A stretch of DNA of 64,000 nucleotides, from assembly GCA_029204225.1 (NCBI GenBank), contig CM055107.1, positions 6,052,873 through 6,116,872 of the forward strand. The letters are read 5' to 3'. Shown piece by piece: positions 25,021-36,894 of this stretch (its first letter is position 1; each line of letters opens with the position of its first letter). The notes below the pieces were generated by a model. It was not told where the DNA came from. It searched no databases and saw only the letters and a program-made list of their open reading frames with translations. This stretch comes from Diphasiastrum complanatum (taxonomy: Eukaryota; Streptophyta; Lycopodiopsida; Lycopodiales; Lycopodiaceae). The translations under genes and the position numbers were made by a program.

Positions 25021-25617
25021 TATCAAAAAGGTTTTCCTAATGCTTCCTATAGTGTAGCTTGTTTCTACCTTATGCTGGTTCAGCCTGGTTGTATAGAATC
25101 CTGTTGCCTTTGAGATTGTTAATCTAGTTGATACATGCTCTTCTTATTAACATTGTGATGCTCAATTTTGTTAACATGCGCTGCGCATTAGTTCTAAACA
25201 ATTATCGTATCTCACTATTTCTTGCATTGGATGACCTCACTTAAAGTTTTAGAAGCCACTTTATTCTTTCACTGTGTAATTCGATTCTAAGATCAATTTT
25301 GACCTTGCTCTTGCTTGGACATACCTTATAGATACTGCACAGTGCTGACTTATATGAATTATTGATTCTGCCTTTTCCCAAACTCGCATCCATTGAGAGT
25401 TGGGTAATAGACTAGTTTAGTGGAGATGTGACCAAACATCCTTTGATAGGCTAATGAACGAAAACTGTTACAGCTCCTATGTCTCTAGTAGTGGATCCAA
25501 TTGCACCATTTGCGTTGGAAGATGCTTGCAACATGGTGGTAGGTGTCGTTTTGTGCCATAGTGGTCCTCATGTAAGCTTTCAAAGCACATGATTTGGGGA
25601 TGACATGATTGCAGATA
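25018..25617. other. No recognisable gene
   Basis: AT-rich sequence between the compound microsatellite and the palindrome-ended element. A - strand frame at 25485-25751 partly overlaps the next repeat and has no motif. Confidence 0.35.
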
Positions 25618-25619
25618 GG

Positions 25620-26215
25620 TATTGGTTCGCGTTCAGAAACGCGTTTCTGAAAATTCAAAAAAATTCCAGAAACATTTTTTTTTAATTTTAATTTTTGGTT
25701 TTTTTTTGGGCAATATGGGTATAAGATGAAAGCTCTAATTAAGAGCATCATTACTGTGTAGTTTGCCGACTGTTTCGGGTGCAGGATGGTCCAGTTCAGG
25801 TGCCTTAATCCATGTTGGGTTCTGTGAAGGATAAAAATTCAAAACTAACCTCTAGCCTGTTCGTTACGATCACAGATGGTCCCAGTAAGTGTGTTTTCGC
25901 TCAGGGAGTAGGAAGGCCAAATCATGAACAGGCCTTACCCGGACCCTTGTTTCTCAGGGGGCTACTGCCCCCCGAACCCCCTGACATTTATTGAAAACGA
26001 GAGCAAATAATAACCAAATAGCTACTGAAAATAAGATCTGTTTGTGCCCCATCTACTGCACTTTCGAGAGGCAAAACGTTGGTTTGACCATTGATCCCCT
26101 AAAAAAATTTCAGCCATAAGCTATTTTTCCCAAAAAAAAAAAAACAATTTTGGTACGATTCTGGTCTGAGAAACGCGGTTTCCGAAACGTGTCTCCTCAG
26201 AAACGCGTTTTCGTG
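25620..26215. mobile_element. Palindrome-ended MITE-like element
   Basis: The left end holds the perfect 16-base palindrome CAGAAACGCGTTTCTG (25634-25649). The right end holds CAGAAACGCGTTTT (26198-26211) plus two related GAAACGCG/GAAACGTG units at 26168-26193. The ends are therefore inverted with respect to each other over about 14 bases. The interior is non-coding, with A/T runs and a strong hairpin (TCAGGGGG at 25954-25961 pairing with CCCCCTGA at 25977-25984). I cannot assign a superfamily or see a clear target duplication. Confidence 0.5.
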
Positions 26216-27529
26216 CATCTATGGATAGAGGTATGAAACAATATGTTGTGAAGGACAAAACCCCTGAAGTATGATGCATTGCTTGTTGCTTGTTCATTGA
26301 AATTTGAGTGTGATTGAGACAAGTATGCTCTAGAAGAATTTCACAAAGGAGTATAATTGGAAATGAGATTTACGAGATGCTTTTGATAGTTTATTAATAA
26401 GATCGTATCATTGTTCAATGAATCATGCCACCCATGTCGCAAATTGGTTAAGTTCACTTACTCTAAATAAAAGGACAAGGGCGTGAATTAAGTTTTAATC
26501 TTATCAATTCACATTTATAGAATAGCTTTGACTAACCTTATAAACTTTCACTGACTACTTTAACATACTGGTGGTTTTTTGTATATTGGCCAAAAGCTGA
26601 TACTTTTAGGGTCAAAATATTACGTCTTCTTTTCTCTGAAGAAGAGATTTGCATTTGGCCCGATTGTCGTCATGCATTAATTTGTGCAGCATTATAAGCT
26701 GAAGCTTTAATTGTAAACATAATACATTGTTGGCACAAGTATGTAATGTCTCTAACTATGTGTGAAGCAGAGGTCTAGCATAATAGATTTTTTTGGCCCT
26801 TGTGATATAGCTTCAATGAAGCAAAATTAGATGAAAGATCTGGTATTCCTTGAGGACTTGCCACATCAATTCAAATTTTGAACAAGCTTGAACTTGTAGG
26901 TTGCCACATCAATTCAAATGTTGAACAAGCTTGAACTTCTAGGTTGGCCTCTCATTTGTTGGCAACCACAAGAGCCTTTTTCAGTAAAGAGTTGTTTTCT
27001 ATATACAGAAGACCCTCTAAAAGAAAAGAAATGTAAGTTTCAAAGTGAACCTTTGTCGATGCCATGAAATTAGAAGGGCTTCAGACCAGAAAGTCTTATT
27101 AATGCTCTATAATGAAGTTGAACCCGTAAGACGATAATCTAGCCACCACCTCATAATAGGTATCTAAAGGGAAAAAGGTGTTCTAGTCATCACATTAAAA
27201 TTTATATATACACACTTATATAAACTGCAATGTAATAATTCGTGCTAGTAGCTAATATACAAATATACAATATAATGATAGTGCATTGAAGGAGGCCATA
27301 TGCAAGTTGAACAAATTATGACAACATGACAAAAGTGAGTTTTTTTCAATGATCACTTGAGGCCTCCTATATTGAGGTACTTAAAATTGAATTTAGTGAC
27401 GTGATTAAAATTTTTTTACTCATGGAATTCATGTGTCATGGGTTCAAGGCCACTATAAATATTATCACTCATGAAACTTGTCTAAATTAGCAAAATTTTC
27501 TTAGAAGCATTGATGATTTTTGCACCTTA
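26216..27529. other. No gene; contains a short tandem duplication
   Basis: No coding signal. The duplicated unit at 26860-26945 is listed separately. The remainder is AT-rich unique-looking sequence. Confidence 0.4.
26860..26945. repeat. Two-copy 43-bp tandem duplication
   Basis: GCCACATCAATTCAAATTTT starts at 26860 and recurs at 26903 with two substitutions over 43 bases. It looks like a recent local duplication. Confidence 0.9.
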
Positions 27530-27893
27530 TTGGCAAAATGAAAATGAAGATGAGAAGTAGGAAGGATGCAATTGCTATGTCAATACGATACAATCAAGAG
27601 TCATGCGTAGGCAGTAGATTGTCCCTTGAATGGCAACCTTCACATATTCTATGTACAATGAAAAACAAGAAACGAACCATTCATAATGAGAATACTATTT
27701 AAGAAACTATGTTGCATACATAGGTTACATTCCTTAATTTGAGAGTAAATAAGGTTAGAGAGTTAAAATGTTGAATGACTTTAGAAGTTGATCTAAGATT
27801 CTAAACATACCTTCTAAGAGTGTTGGTTGCCCATGCAAGAAGAGGATTTTGTTGCTTCATAACGAAAAGAAGTATGCTATAAAAATTCCACAC
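27530..27893 (+). repeat. Direct repeat, copy 1
   Basis: Starts TTGGCAAAATGAAAATGAAG and aligns with copy 2 at 28466-28815 along its whole length. Shared blocks include TCCCTTGAATGGCAA / TGCCTTGAATGGCAA, AAGAAACTATG, and CTTCTAAGAGTGTTGG. The copies differ by substitutions and small indels. A short frame inside (27520-27702) is not supported as a gene. Confidence 0.8.
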
Positions 27894-28465
27894 CAAACAA
27901 CCAATTGAACCTTGGTTTGGATTAACATCGATAAATCCTCCCTCATAGAAAAATTCTCCTTTTTATACACATTGAGATTATGTCATTAAAATCCCCTTTT
28001 TTAATGCCCTACTCATGGAAAACTTTATCCTACTCTAATACCTTTTAGAAGCTATAACAAAATTTTAAATCAAGAGTTTGAAGCTAATCAAAGCTGATGT
28101 TTGGAGCATAATCTTGCTTCTATTTATTGCAAGCATTAGTCTATTGTTTTGCAAAATGACCAGCCAAGTGCAATAATTGCACTTATAAATTAGTTCTCTT
28201 TCCTCTTGTTTTTGATTAAAGTTCTCCCACGCTTGATAGGAAAAATTGGTTCATGCCTATCAGGTGCCTCTTTGAGACATTATTTCTGTAGTTCTTCTTT
28301 AAAAGCCATTGCCTTGATGCTTTTGGCAGCAACTTTTTTCTCTTAATTGTAGATTCTTTCGTGACCATCCAACTTTTTTGTTGCACTGCACTTCAGGACC
28401 AATTAATATAATGACTAGCTTCTTGGAGCAGTGTGGGTGGCAAACACGTGCCCATAACCTTTGTT

Positions 28466-28815
28466 GGCAAAATGAAAATGAAGACTACAAACAAAAAGAA
28501 TGTAGTTGCTACGTGCCAATAAGATAGAATGATGCATAGACAATAGGTCGTGCCTTGAATGGCAAGACAATGAAAAACAAGAACATAAACAATTTATAAT
28601 GTGCAAACTACTTAAGAAACTATGCTGTGTACACAGGATAAAATTATTTATTGAAGAGTAAACAAGACTACATAGTCGAAATGATGAACTAGTACAGAAG
28701 TTGAACTAAGGTTCTAAATGCACCTTCTAAGAGTGTTGGCTGCACATGCAAGAAGAGATAAAATCGCATTGCCTCACAATCAAAAGAAGTATGTTGCAAA
28801 AACTCCACACCTTCA
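28466..28815 (+). repeat. Direct repeat, copy 2
   Basis: Partner of 27530-27893, about 930 bases further on. The two could be diverged LTRs or a segmental duplication, but I found no primer-binding site, no TG...CA ends and no coding sequence in the 570 bases between them. Confidence 0.8.
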
Positions 28816-30041
<1,226 letters not shown>

Positions 30042-30360
30042 GAACATGCTAGTACAAGTAATCTTAAAAAACAATCACCAAGAAAAAATCTTCAAGTACT
30101 TCTAAATATTCTTTCTTAGAGTAAATTAGCATTATTATGATGAATACATATTTGTGCAAGAAAATGCAAGTACAATTAATTTTCTTTAAAAGAAATGTCA
30201 AGGTACAGCTCAATATTCTTTCTTCCATTAAGTTTGCATTATTATGATGTATGTAATCTATACATGCAAATGCTAGTACAAGTAACTCCCAAAAAAATAA
30301 AAAGTCCCCAAGAAAGAATCTCAATATTCTATCTTTGAGTAAGTTTGCATAATTATGATT
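30042..30360. repeat. Three-copy ~105-115-bp tandem repeat
   Basis: Three diverged units start near 30042, 30160 and 30263. Each opens with a variant of ATGCTAGTACAAGTAA, has a CAATATTCTTTCTT-type middle, and closes with GTTTGCATTATTATGAT. Confidence 0.75.
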
Positions 30361-30431
30361 TGAGTGATATATGAAACCTAAAATTAATGTGTTTTTTATA
30401 AAATATAAAATACATCACGTACAATCTAGTA

Positions 30432-30432
<1 letters not shown>

Positions 30433-30498
<66 letters not shown>

Positions 30499-30660
30499 CT
30501 AGTACATATTTTTAAGCAAAACTAGTATGTTTTTTTCTCTCTTGTTGATCTAGTAAATTTTTTTCAAGCAAAAATCATTGGTCCTCAAGCAAAACTAGTA
30601 CATTGTTTTCGTCTCTTGTTGATCGAGTACATTTTTTTCAAGCAAAACTAGTTGGTCCTC
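30433..30660. repeat. (CT)~30 array followed by CTAGTACATTTTTTTCAAGC tandem units
   Basis: CT dinucleotides cover about 30433-30493. They are followed by about three units built on TTGATCTAGTACATTTTTTT and CAAGCAAAACTAGTTGGTCC variants up to 30660. Confidence 0.8.
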
Positions 30661-31274
30661 TAAGAATATGAAATGTGTGAGGAAGAACATGCTTTTACTC
30701 CCATGTAGAGAGTTGAGGATGTGATGTAATACCAACCAACTTTGATTGCCTTTATCTTACTATTGATTCAATGTTTTTCTATCCTCTTTCTTGTGACTTT
30801 GTCTGTCAAACATAACCTTTATACAAGATTCAGTTGAGGTTGAAGCAGTTACTTTTCACACTCCAATGCCTAGATATCCTACTGCTTTATGCATTTTTTA
30901 TTACCCAAATCTTCAAGTGAAGTTTAGCATCCATTCTTCACCTTGAAGGGCATTGCAAGCTGAGGTTTTCAAATCCATGTTCTCTCACCTGGCATTGAAA
31001 GCCAAAGTGGCCCATGCAAGGCAGTTAGGCTTTCATTTAGCCAGGCAGTAGAAAGCTTGAGTTGGGCTGCCTGCATAGCTCGAATGCAACAAGACTATCG
31101 CCATCGCCAAAAACCTGTAAATTGTCAATACTACACACAATTTGCTGTAGCAGTCTTGTCTTTATGTGATCTCTGCCTTCGTCGGGCTAATCTATGGGTT
31201 TGTGGCTGTCTCTCACACTCATTGGTGTGTGTAGATCCAATGAGACGGACGCTAGTTGTAGGCATAACTACATA
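30661..31274. other. No recognisable gene; distal upstream region of the dirigent gene
   Basis: A + strand frame at 31057-31275 has no known motif. No TE sequence is recognised. Confidence 0.4.
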
Positions 31275-31360
31275 GCTTACTCATATGATTGTTTTATCTT
31301 CAGAACCCAGTGTAGCTTACTGATATAAAGGTTTTATCCTCAGAACCCAATATATGAATT
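31275..31360 (+). promoter_or_regulatory. Duplicated ~36-bp promoter unit with TATA-like site
   Basis: AGCTTACTcATATgAttGTTTTATC-like sequence at about 31275 recurs at about 31314 with the shared ending TCAGAACCCA. A TATATGAA-type site follows at about 31350, roughly 80 bases before the chosen dirigent ATG. Confidence 0.55.
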
Positions 31361-31430
31361 TTTGATATAATTCGTGCATTGGATCTATCTCAGTGAATTT
31401 GTTGCTTTTGCATCAGTACTACACAGCACA

Positions 31431-31973
31431 ATGCAGCTCCCTGTAGTGTTTTTTGTTGTGGTGGTGTTGTTGAGTTGCTTTATGAGGGATGGGGTGCAGT
31501 CAAAGAAGGACGTAGTAAAGCTCCGTTGGTACATGCACGACACACCTTTCAATGGGCCGACTCCGTCTTCCATACCAGTTACTGGCTACAATGCTAGCGA
31601 CTTTCAGAATGAAATTAAGAAATTCCTGTTTGGTCAGATTTACGTTTTTGATGATCCGCTAACTCAGGGCTTTTCTCTAACATCTGCAACTTTTGGAAGA
31701 GCTCAAGGCATTTATTCTTTTGTTTCCCAAGAGGAAATAGTAGGATCAGTGAGCTACACAGTTAGCATCCGAACCGGAAAGTATAATGGTAGCACTCTCA
31801 ACATACTAGGAGCTTATCCATATTCCATACCAATAAAAAAATATTCTATCGTGGGAGGAACAGGAAAATTCATACTTGCAAGGGGACTCCTCAAGGAAAA
31901 GGTGGTCAATCTTTTCGGACCATTGAATGCATCAGCCACCTTATCATACCATGCCACTGTCTACTTACATTAA
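31431..31973 (+). CDS. Dirigent-family protein (DIR domain), secreted
   Basis: Dirigent proteins act in the apoplast, where they set the stereochemistry of coupling or cyclisation reactions in lignan, terpenoid or pterocarpan pathways. This 180-residue protein is of normal family length and has one exon. The ATG at 31431 is preferred over 31374 because it gives a classic signal peptide (MQLPVVFFVVVVLLSCF). Conserved blocks in order: LRWYMHD (31-37), GQIYVFDDPLT (68-78), GRAQGIYSF (89-97), GKYNGSTLNILGAYP, VGGTGKFILARG (141-152), and a C-terminal strand with NASATLSYHATVYLH. N-x-S/T sites (for example NGS, NAS) suggest glycosylation. I see no break. Which product it directs cannot be told from sequence. 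Confidence 0.92.
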   Translation: MQLPVVFFVVVVLLSCFMRDGVQSKKDVVKLRWYMHDTPFNGPTPSSIPVTGYNASDFQNEIKKFLFGQIYVFDDPLTQGFSLTSATFGRAQGIYSFVSQEEIVGSVSYTVSIRTGKYNGSTLNILGAYPYSIPIKKYSIVGGTGKFILARGLLKEKVVNLFGPLNASATLSYHATVYLH

Positions 31974-32696
31974 ATTCATCTTCAAGAAAGCTGCCACTCC
32001 CACTGGTCCCGCAGCAAATGATAGATATTTATTTGTCAGATAGTACTGAAAGCCATGTGAGCTGGGCAGTTGTTCAGAATAATGTTAATTGTTTACCTTT
32101 TTACCTATCTACTTTATGTATGCAGCTGTACTGATAGATGAGTTGACGAACCAGAATCCAGATGAACTAAATAAAACTGCTTTTCTGCTTGCTTCGCAGA
32201 ACAGTGCAGTGTATTCGTATATGTTGTAGCTACAATGCAAGTGCACCAGGCTTTATCGTACTTGTAGTCTTGTACACAAGTGCATTTCAAACTTTTATCA
32301 TCTCCACATTGTTAGACTTGTTGAAATGCCGAACTAAAGGGCTGGAACTATTTCATTGCAGGTAGAAATTGTGAAATTTCTTCTTTCATTATATGCCAAC
32401 TACTGCTGCATGCCAGTTTGTTGATCTCTCATAGTATCAGCTTTCATAATTGTTTGAGCTAACGTTACTTGCACGTGAGTTTACCATTTAGTAAAAGGTT
32501 ACTCGAATCTTTTGTACTGAATATGGCTACGAGATCAAAGTGCTGTCCAAGAAAGTGAAAAAGTGTGCTCCCCATAATTTACATGGATTTTATGGCCCGT
32601 CTTTTAATATTGGTTAAGCTGTACTTTACCTTGTTGGATTATGAATAAAGGCTTTAAAAGATTCAGTCTTGGTTTGTCAAGAGAAACTAAGTGTAG

Positions 32697-32699
<3 letters not shown>
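31974..32699 (+). other. 3' flank of the dirigent gene with poly(A) signal
   Basis: AATAAA at 32170-32175 is a reasonable polyadenylation signal about 200 bases after the stop codon. The rest has no gene that I can support. Confidence 0.5.

Positions 32700-32762
<63 letters not shown>
32700..32762. repeat. (CT)~31 array, GA on the strand of the adjoining copia remnant
   Basis: About 62 bases of CT. On the - strand it reads (GA)n directly after the last codons of a copia pol remnant, where an LTR element has its polypurine tract. Confidence 0.9.
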
Positions 32763-32767
<5 letters not shown>

Positions 32768-33560
32768 AAAGCCTTGATCATCAAGTTCAACATTGCACAA
32801 AATCTTTTGTATGCACATGGATTCAATGCTTTTGTAAATATGTCCTCTACCATGGCTTATCTCCTTGTTAAGAGCTCTGCTTATGACAGCGATATTTGAT
32901 TTTAATTTGCTTACTCCAAGATGAATTTGAAAATTGATAGATAAAGCTATTGCACTTTGATTATCACATAGAATACTTGTCTAAACATATTGTTTCAGGC
33001 CAATGTTTGATAATAGATTTCTCAAACATATCGCTTCTTAATGGCTTGTGAAGCTCCAATATATGCTGATTCGGTTGACAATAGAGCAATGGAAGTCTGC
33101 TTTTAGCCATTCCAAGAGATTAGACCATTATTGAGCAAGAAGGTAAATCTAGATGTGGATTTATGAGTATCTATATCTCATGCCAAGCTTGCATCTATGT
33201 ATCCAAGTAATATGTGGAGTTGATCGACATCAACTTCCCCATAGCAAATGCATAGGTCCATTGTTGCTCGAACATACCTTATGACTCTAATGGGAGATCC
33301 AATGGATCATGCTAGGATTATTCATGAACTAGCTTAAGGAGCTAACAACAAACACAATGTCTCATTCAATGTAGACCATCGCATACATGAGAGATCCTAT
33401 AATTGAATGATATGGATTATCTCTCATCTACTCTTTCTACTCTCATTTTTGAGAACACTGCTCGTTAGATAATTTTAAACTTTGATCCATGGGTGAGTAA
33501 ATGAGCTTGCAATTCATAAGATTGTATTTCAAAACTTATTATTAAGATGCCTTTGTTTGT
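32763..33560 (-). mobile_element. Ty1/copia RNase H remnant
   Basis: On the - strand, through many stops, copia RNase H motifs are readable: IDASLAW, STSRFTFLLNNGLISW, SILCDNQSAIALSINF (the CDNQSAI block), and the terminal DIFTKALNP, KRFCAMLNLMIKAF. The pieces appear in the right order from 33300 down to 32765. The element is old and non-functional, and its 5' part is not recognised beyond about 33560. Confidence 0.75.
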
Positions 33561-33599
33561 GATATGTTAGATTTCTTATGCTTAGCCATAACAAATCGT

Positions 33600-33860
33600 T
33601 CAAGAAATGAGCATCCTGAAAACCGAAGGCCGACTACATGTTTCCGACCTTCGCATTTTTGACCTTTGAGATTTTTGTGCCTTAATCGTTTTTAAATCAC
33701 CTTCGTCTTTTTTGTATTTTTTTGCACCTTTGCAAAAAATGCGACACATTGGCTAGAATGCCTTAGAATCCATTTCAGGCCCACTTTCGTCTTTTTCGCA
33801 TTGCCTTCACTCTAGAGGCACCTTCAGGATTTTTGCACCTTCGGGCACTTGTAAATATAT
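33600..33860. repeat. Irregular CTTCG/TTTTTCG-rich repeat
   Basis: Variants of CACCTTCGTCTTTTT and TTTTTGCACCTTCG recur five to six times. A comparable TTTTCG-rich stretch is at 48650-48835. Confidence 0.5.
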
Positions 33861-34231
33861 ACTAGCTGAATCAAGCTATGACGTCTAGCTGATACCTGCC
33901 ACCATCCCACAAAACAAAACCGCACAAGTTAGTTTAGTGAGAAAGACAGGTGTCATAGTTGAGCGAAAGTTGTTATTCATGTCCCAAAGAAGTTATACTA
34001 CTTAACAACTTTGAATAGCATTTAAAAACATAATCTAGTCTTCCAAAACAAATGATGTTTTAGTGATAGCCAAGCCATTATATCATCGTATCAAGGCAAG
34101 TGCCATGCTGACAGCTTACGGGCAATTGATCGATATCAGCTCATTTTAAACATAGAAGAGTATGAAAAGTTTAATCGTTAAAGTTTTACTTAGCCAAAAG
34201 ACCTGGTGTGAACACGTGTGCCGGTATCAGA

Positions 34232-34549
34232 GCAAATCCATGCTATACTAACCCAAGTGACCCTTACAGAGTAAGGTATGTCACGCACTACTGTCCATAC
34301 TCCTGAGCATATCCATGCTTTCCAATTGTATCTCACCAAGGATCTAAAGTAACAATAAAACGGGTAAGGTTAAGTGTTTCCATGATTGTTATATATGAAT
34401 AACATAACAACCATGGCATAAGAACACTGTGTAGGAAAGACGTGATTAATACTTAGTAAGAGACTACCAATGTTTATACTAGGTATTAGGGCACATCCGT
34501 GCCATTCTAATCTGTTAGTAGAAACTATGACTCGTTTGCATATCCATGC
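34232..34549. repeat. Four short hairpins with a constant ATCC loop
   Basis: GCAaATCCaTGC at 34232-34243, GCATATCCATGC at 34307-34318, GGCACATCCGTGCC at 34490-34503 and GCATATCCATGC at 34538-34549. The loop ATCC is constant, while the stem changes in paired fashion (CAT/ATG versus CAC/GTG). A further short palindrome CCTTACagaGTAAGG lies at 34262-34276. They sit within a loose repeat with shared GGTATcAG / GGTATtAG lead-ins. Confidence 0.65.
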
Positions 34550-35178
34550 TGTCTAAGATCGTGTTATTGGAGTCCTTCTTGTTCAGTTTTATGACAAGGT
34601 TTTATTTCAAGGTGTTTTAATTCGATTTGTATACAAGATTAAATGTGGTCTTATTTCATTTCTTTTTCCAAAAAAGGAAGCAAAAGCGAGATTGTGTAGA
34701 AGAGTGATATATCTTGAAGATCTATAGAACTGAACATACCATACTTGCTGAAGCTACAAAGAGTTTGTTCAAACTAAAAAAAGTGTACTTGAATGGTTGT
34801 AGACGTGGCTTCTTGGAGAGGCTACCATTGTTGTTTTGTGCGAGAGGATTCTTTCTCTTTGAATCATAGAAAGCCAAATGACACACTTTTTAGCACATAG
34901 CTCTACATATAAAGACTTATGGAAAAAAACATTTATCAGACATATTCGGAGTATGTTAGATAACTTGCTTTATGGAGATTTGGTTGGTACCATACCTTTT
35001 TATTGAGATAGCTAGTGTTTGGTTCAGATGTGAACCGAAACGTACAAAGAAGAAGCAAAGCATTATGATGATGCTACATTATAAGATATTAACAGTTTAG
35101 TAATGTGAGTCCAAAGGTATGCGAAGACACTTAAGATAATCATTATACCCCAAATCTTGAGCCTTAACGTATCCATCC

Positions 35179-35800
35179 ATCCATCGTTGGATAGAAGAGG
35201 ATACTTAATTAAAAAGTATCAAAAAAGATAGTTAAAGTTTGTTGTCCACCATCGCTGGACAGTAAGCCATTGATAGTCATAAGCTATTAGAGCATGAGAA
35301 GTAAATGCTCTTACTGTCCATCGTTGGGCAGTAGGATGGTTTATGTGAAGTACGATAAGCAAAAGCATGTCAAAAAAGGTCATGTTGTCCATCGCTGGAC
35401 AACGCACCTTATCAATCATTATCAACCATATCTATTATGATAGAGAGCCAACTGCCCAGCGGCCAACCTTTACACAAAGAAGTAGCCAACATACAAGTAT
35501 GTGAAGGAGCCCCTCCATTGTTGTCTATCAAAACATAAAGGAGCATTTTTACAATTGAAAAGGTGGCCATCAGACCATCGTTGTCACCTGACTCTTTTGG
35601 ATCTCATGAAAGGTTGCAAAAAGAGAAATATTGTCCATCGCTTCTCAGTGAGGCAGGATGGACGTGTTTACGTGATAAAAAAGTGCCAGTGTTGTCCATC
35701 GCTGGACGTCCATACTTCAAAGCATAAGAAAACTCCTTAACACTTTCGTGTGATGAGCACGTATAATCAATAGCTAACGGCTATCAAAGAACCATCGTTG
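35179..35800. repeat. Array of TGTCCA-TCGC-TGGACA hairpins spaced ~60-70 bp
   Basis: Clear stem-loops: 35179-35192 (ATCCA-TCGT-TGGAT), 35243-35261 (TGTCCA/TGGACA), 35313-35332 (ACTGTCCA-TCGT-TGGGCAGT), 35384-35403 (GTTGTCCA-TCGC-TGGACAAC, perfect eight-base arms) and 35694-35707 (GTCCA-TCGC-TGGAC). Half or decayed units CCATCG occur near 35515, 35577, 35639 and 35795, which keeps the spacing. Sequence between units is not conserved. Confidence 0.75.
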
Positions 35801-36894
35801 TGAGAGTAGAGCACTAAGAAAGCAATGCAAAAGAGAGAAAGATGCTTATCGTACGATAGTATTTCGTTGATCCGTGAACTGCTAGGGCGCACTTTCAACA
35901 TGTAAGAGAGAAAAGAACTCTTCACTGGTGTGTTGTAGAAAACAAGCGTTGAAAAATCATGGTCTTATAGTGTCAAGCTGAGTAGCATCTTGGAAGGTAT
36001 GAGTGGGAAAGGGAAAATTAATTTCCCTCCAATTTAGGATTTAAAATTTATAAAGTCTTATAGAGAAATGGATAATTTGCCATCTATGCCAAATTTGACC
36101 CTATCAACATCCTACACCTAGATGCTTGATAGAAAAAAACATAAGACCCCTATATCTAACATTTTTAATTTAATTCACAATTCTCCACACGTGGGAACAT
36201 CCTCCACACATGTGAGATCCGCTTACAAACTTCTTTCATAAAAATACCAAGCTAGACTTTTGCCAAATTCTCACAGGTTAGGTCAAGTCCATAGGGTTGG
36301 TCATGTCATTTTGGTAGTGATTCCTAGTTTATAGGATCTAGATCCTATATTTAAGGTGAAAATTGACCAACTAGCTATCTACCAAGCAGGACTCTAGGAA
36401 ATAGACTAGGATTTCATTTTAGGGCAAAAAGGCTGAGTTAACTTCCTTATTACATGCTGGAAATTCACCTAACTTCACAAAGGAAGTTGAATTTGCTATG
36501 TATTGCAAGCTCCCATAGTGAGAAGGTCAAATACTTTTGGAGCTCATTGGCAATCTCAAGCTAGTTCACTACGTACATTGCATTTTTGTGATCCAAATGC
36601 AACCAAATAAATTTCTACTTGGGATCTCAGCTTGAAGGCCATACAATAGGCTGTGGCTTGCACATGTGGGCTCAGATTTCAATGTTGATCAATGATAAGT
36701 ATCACATTTCTGAAAATTTGAATTTCATTCCAACTCTAAAGAGGTAGAGTCATTGGTACTTGGTGGAGTCTAATAGGAGTAAATGAACTCAATTTTTGGA
36801 GCAAAATTGTGACATTGTATGCCTACAACAATATCCAAAACATCATTCATCTCAAGAACTGATTCCATCCTCACTTTCCACAATGAATATTTAC
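35801..36894. other. No recognisable gene
   Basis: AT-rich sequence after the hairpin array. A palindrome GGGAAAATTAATTTCCC-like element occurs near 36010-36026. A + strand frame at 36796-37017 lies antisense to the decayed coiled-coil gene and is not supported. Confidence 0.4.

Noticed and set aside
27530-28815. LTR retrotransposon with 350-bp LTRs
   Set aside because: No primer-binding site, polypurine tract, TG...CA ends or coding sequence between the copies; recorded only as a direct repeat.
35179-35800. CRISPR array
   Set aside because: Units are short, imperfect and hairpin-based with decayed members; the genome is eukaryotic and no cas genes are present.
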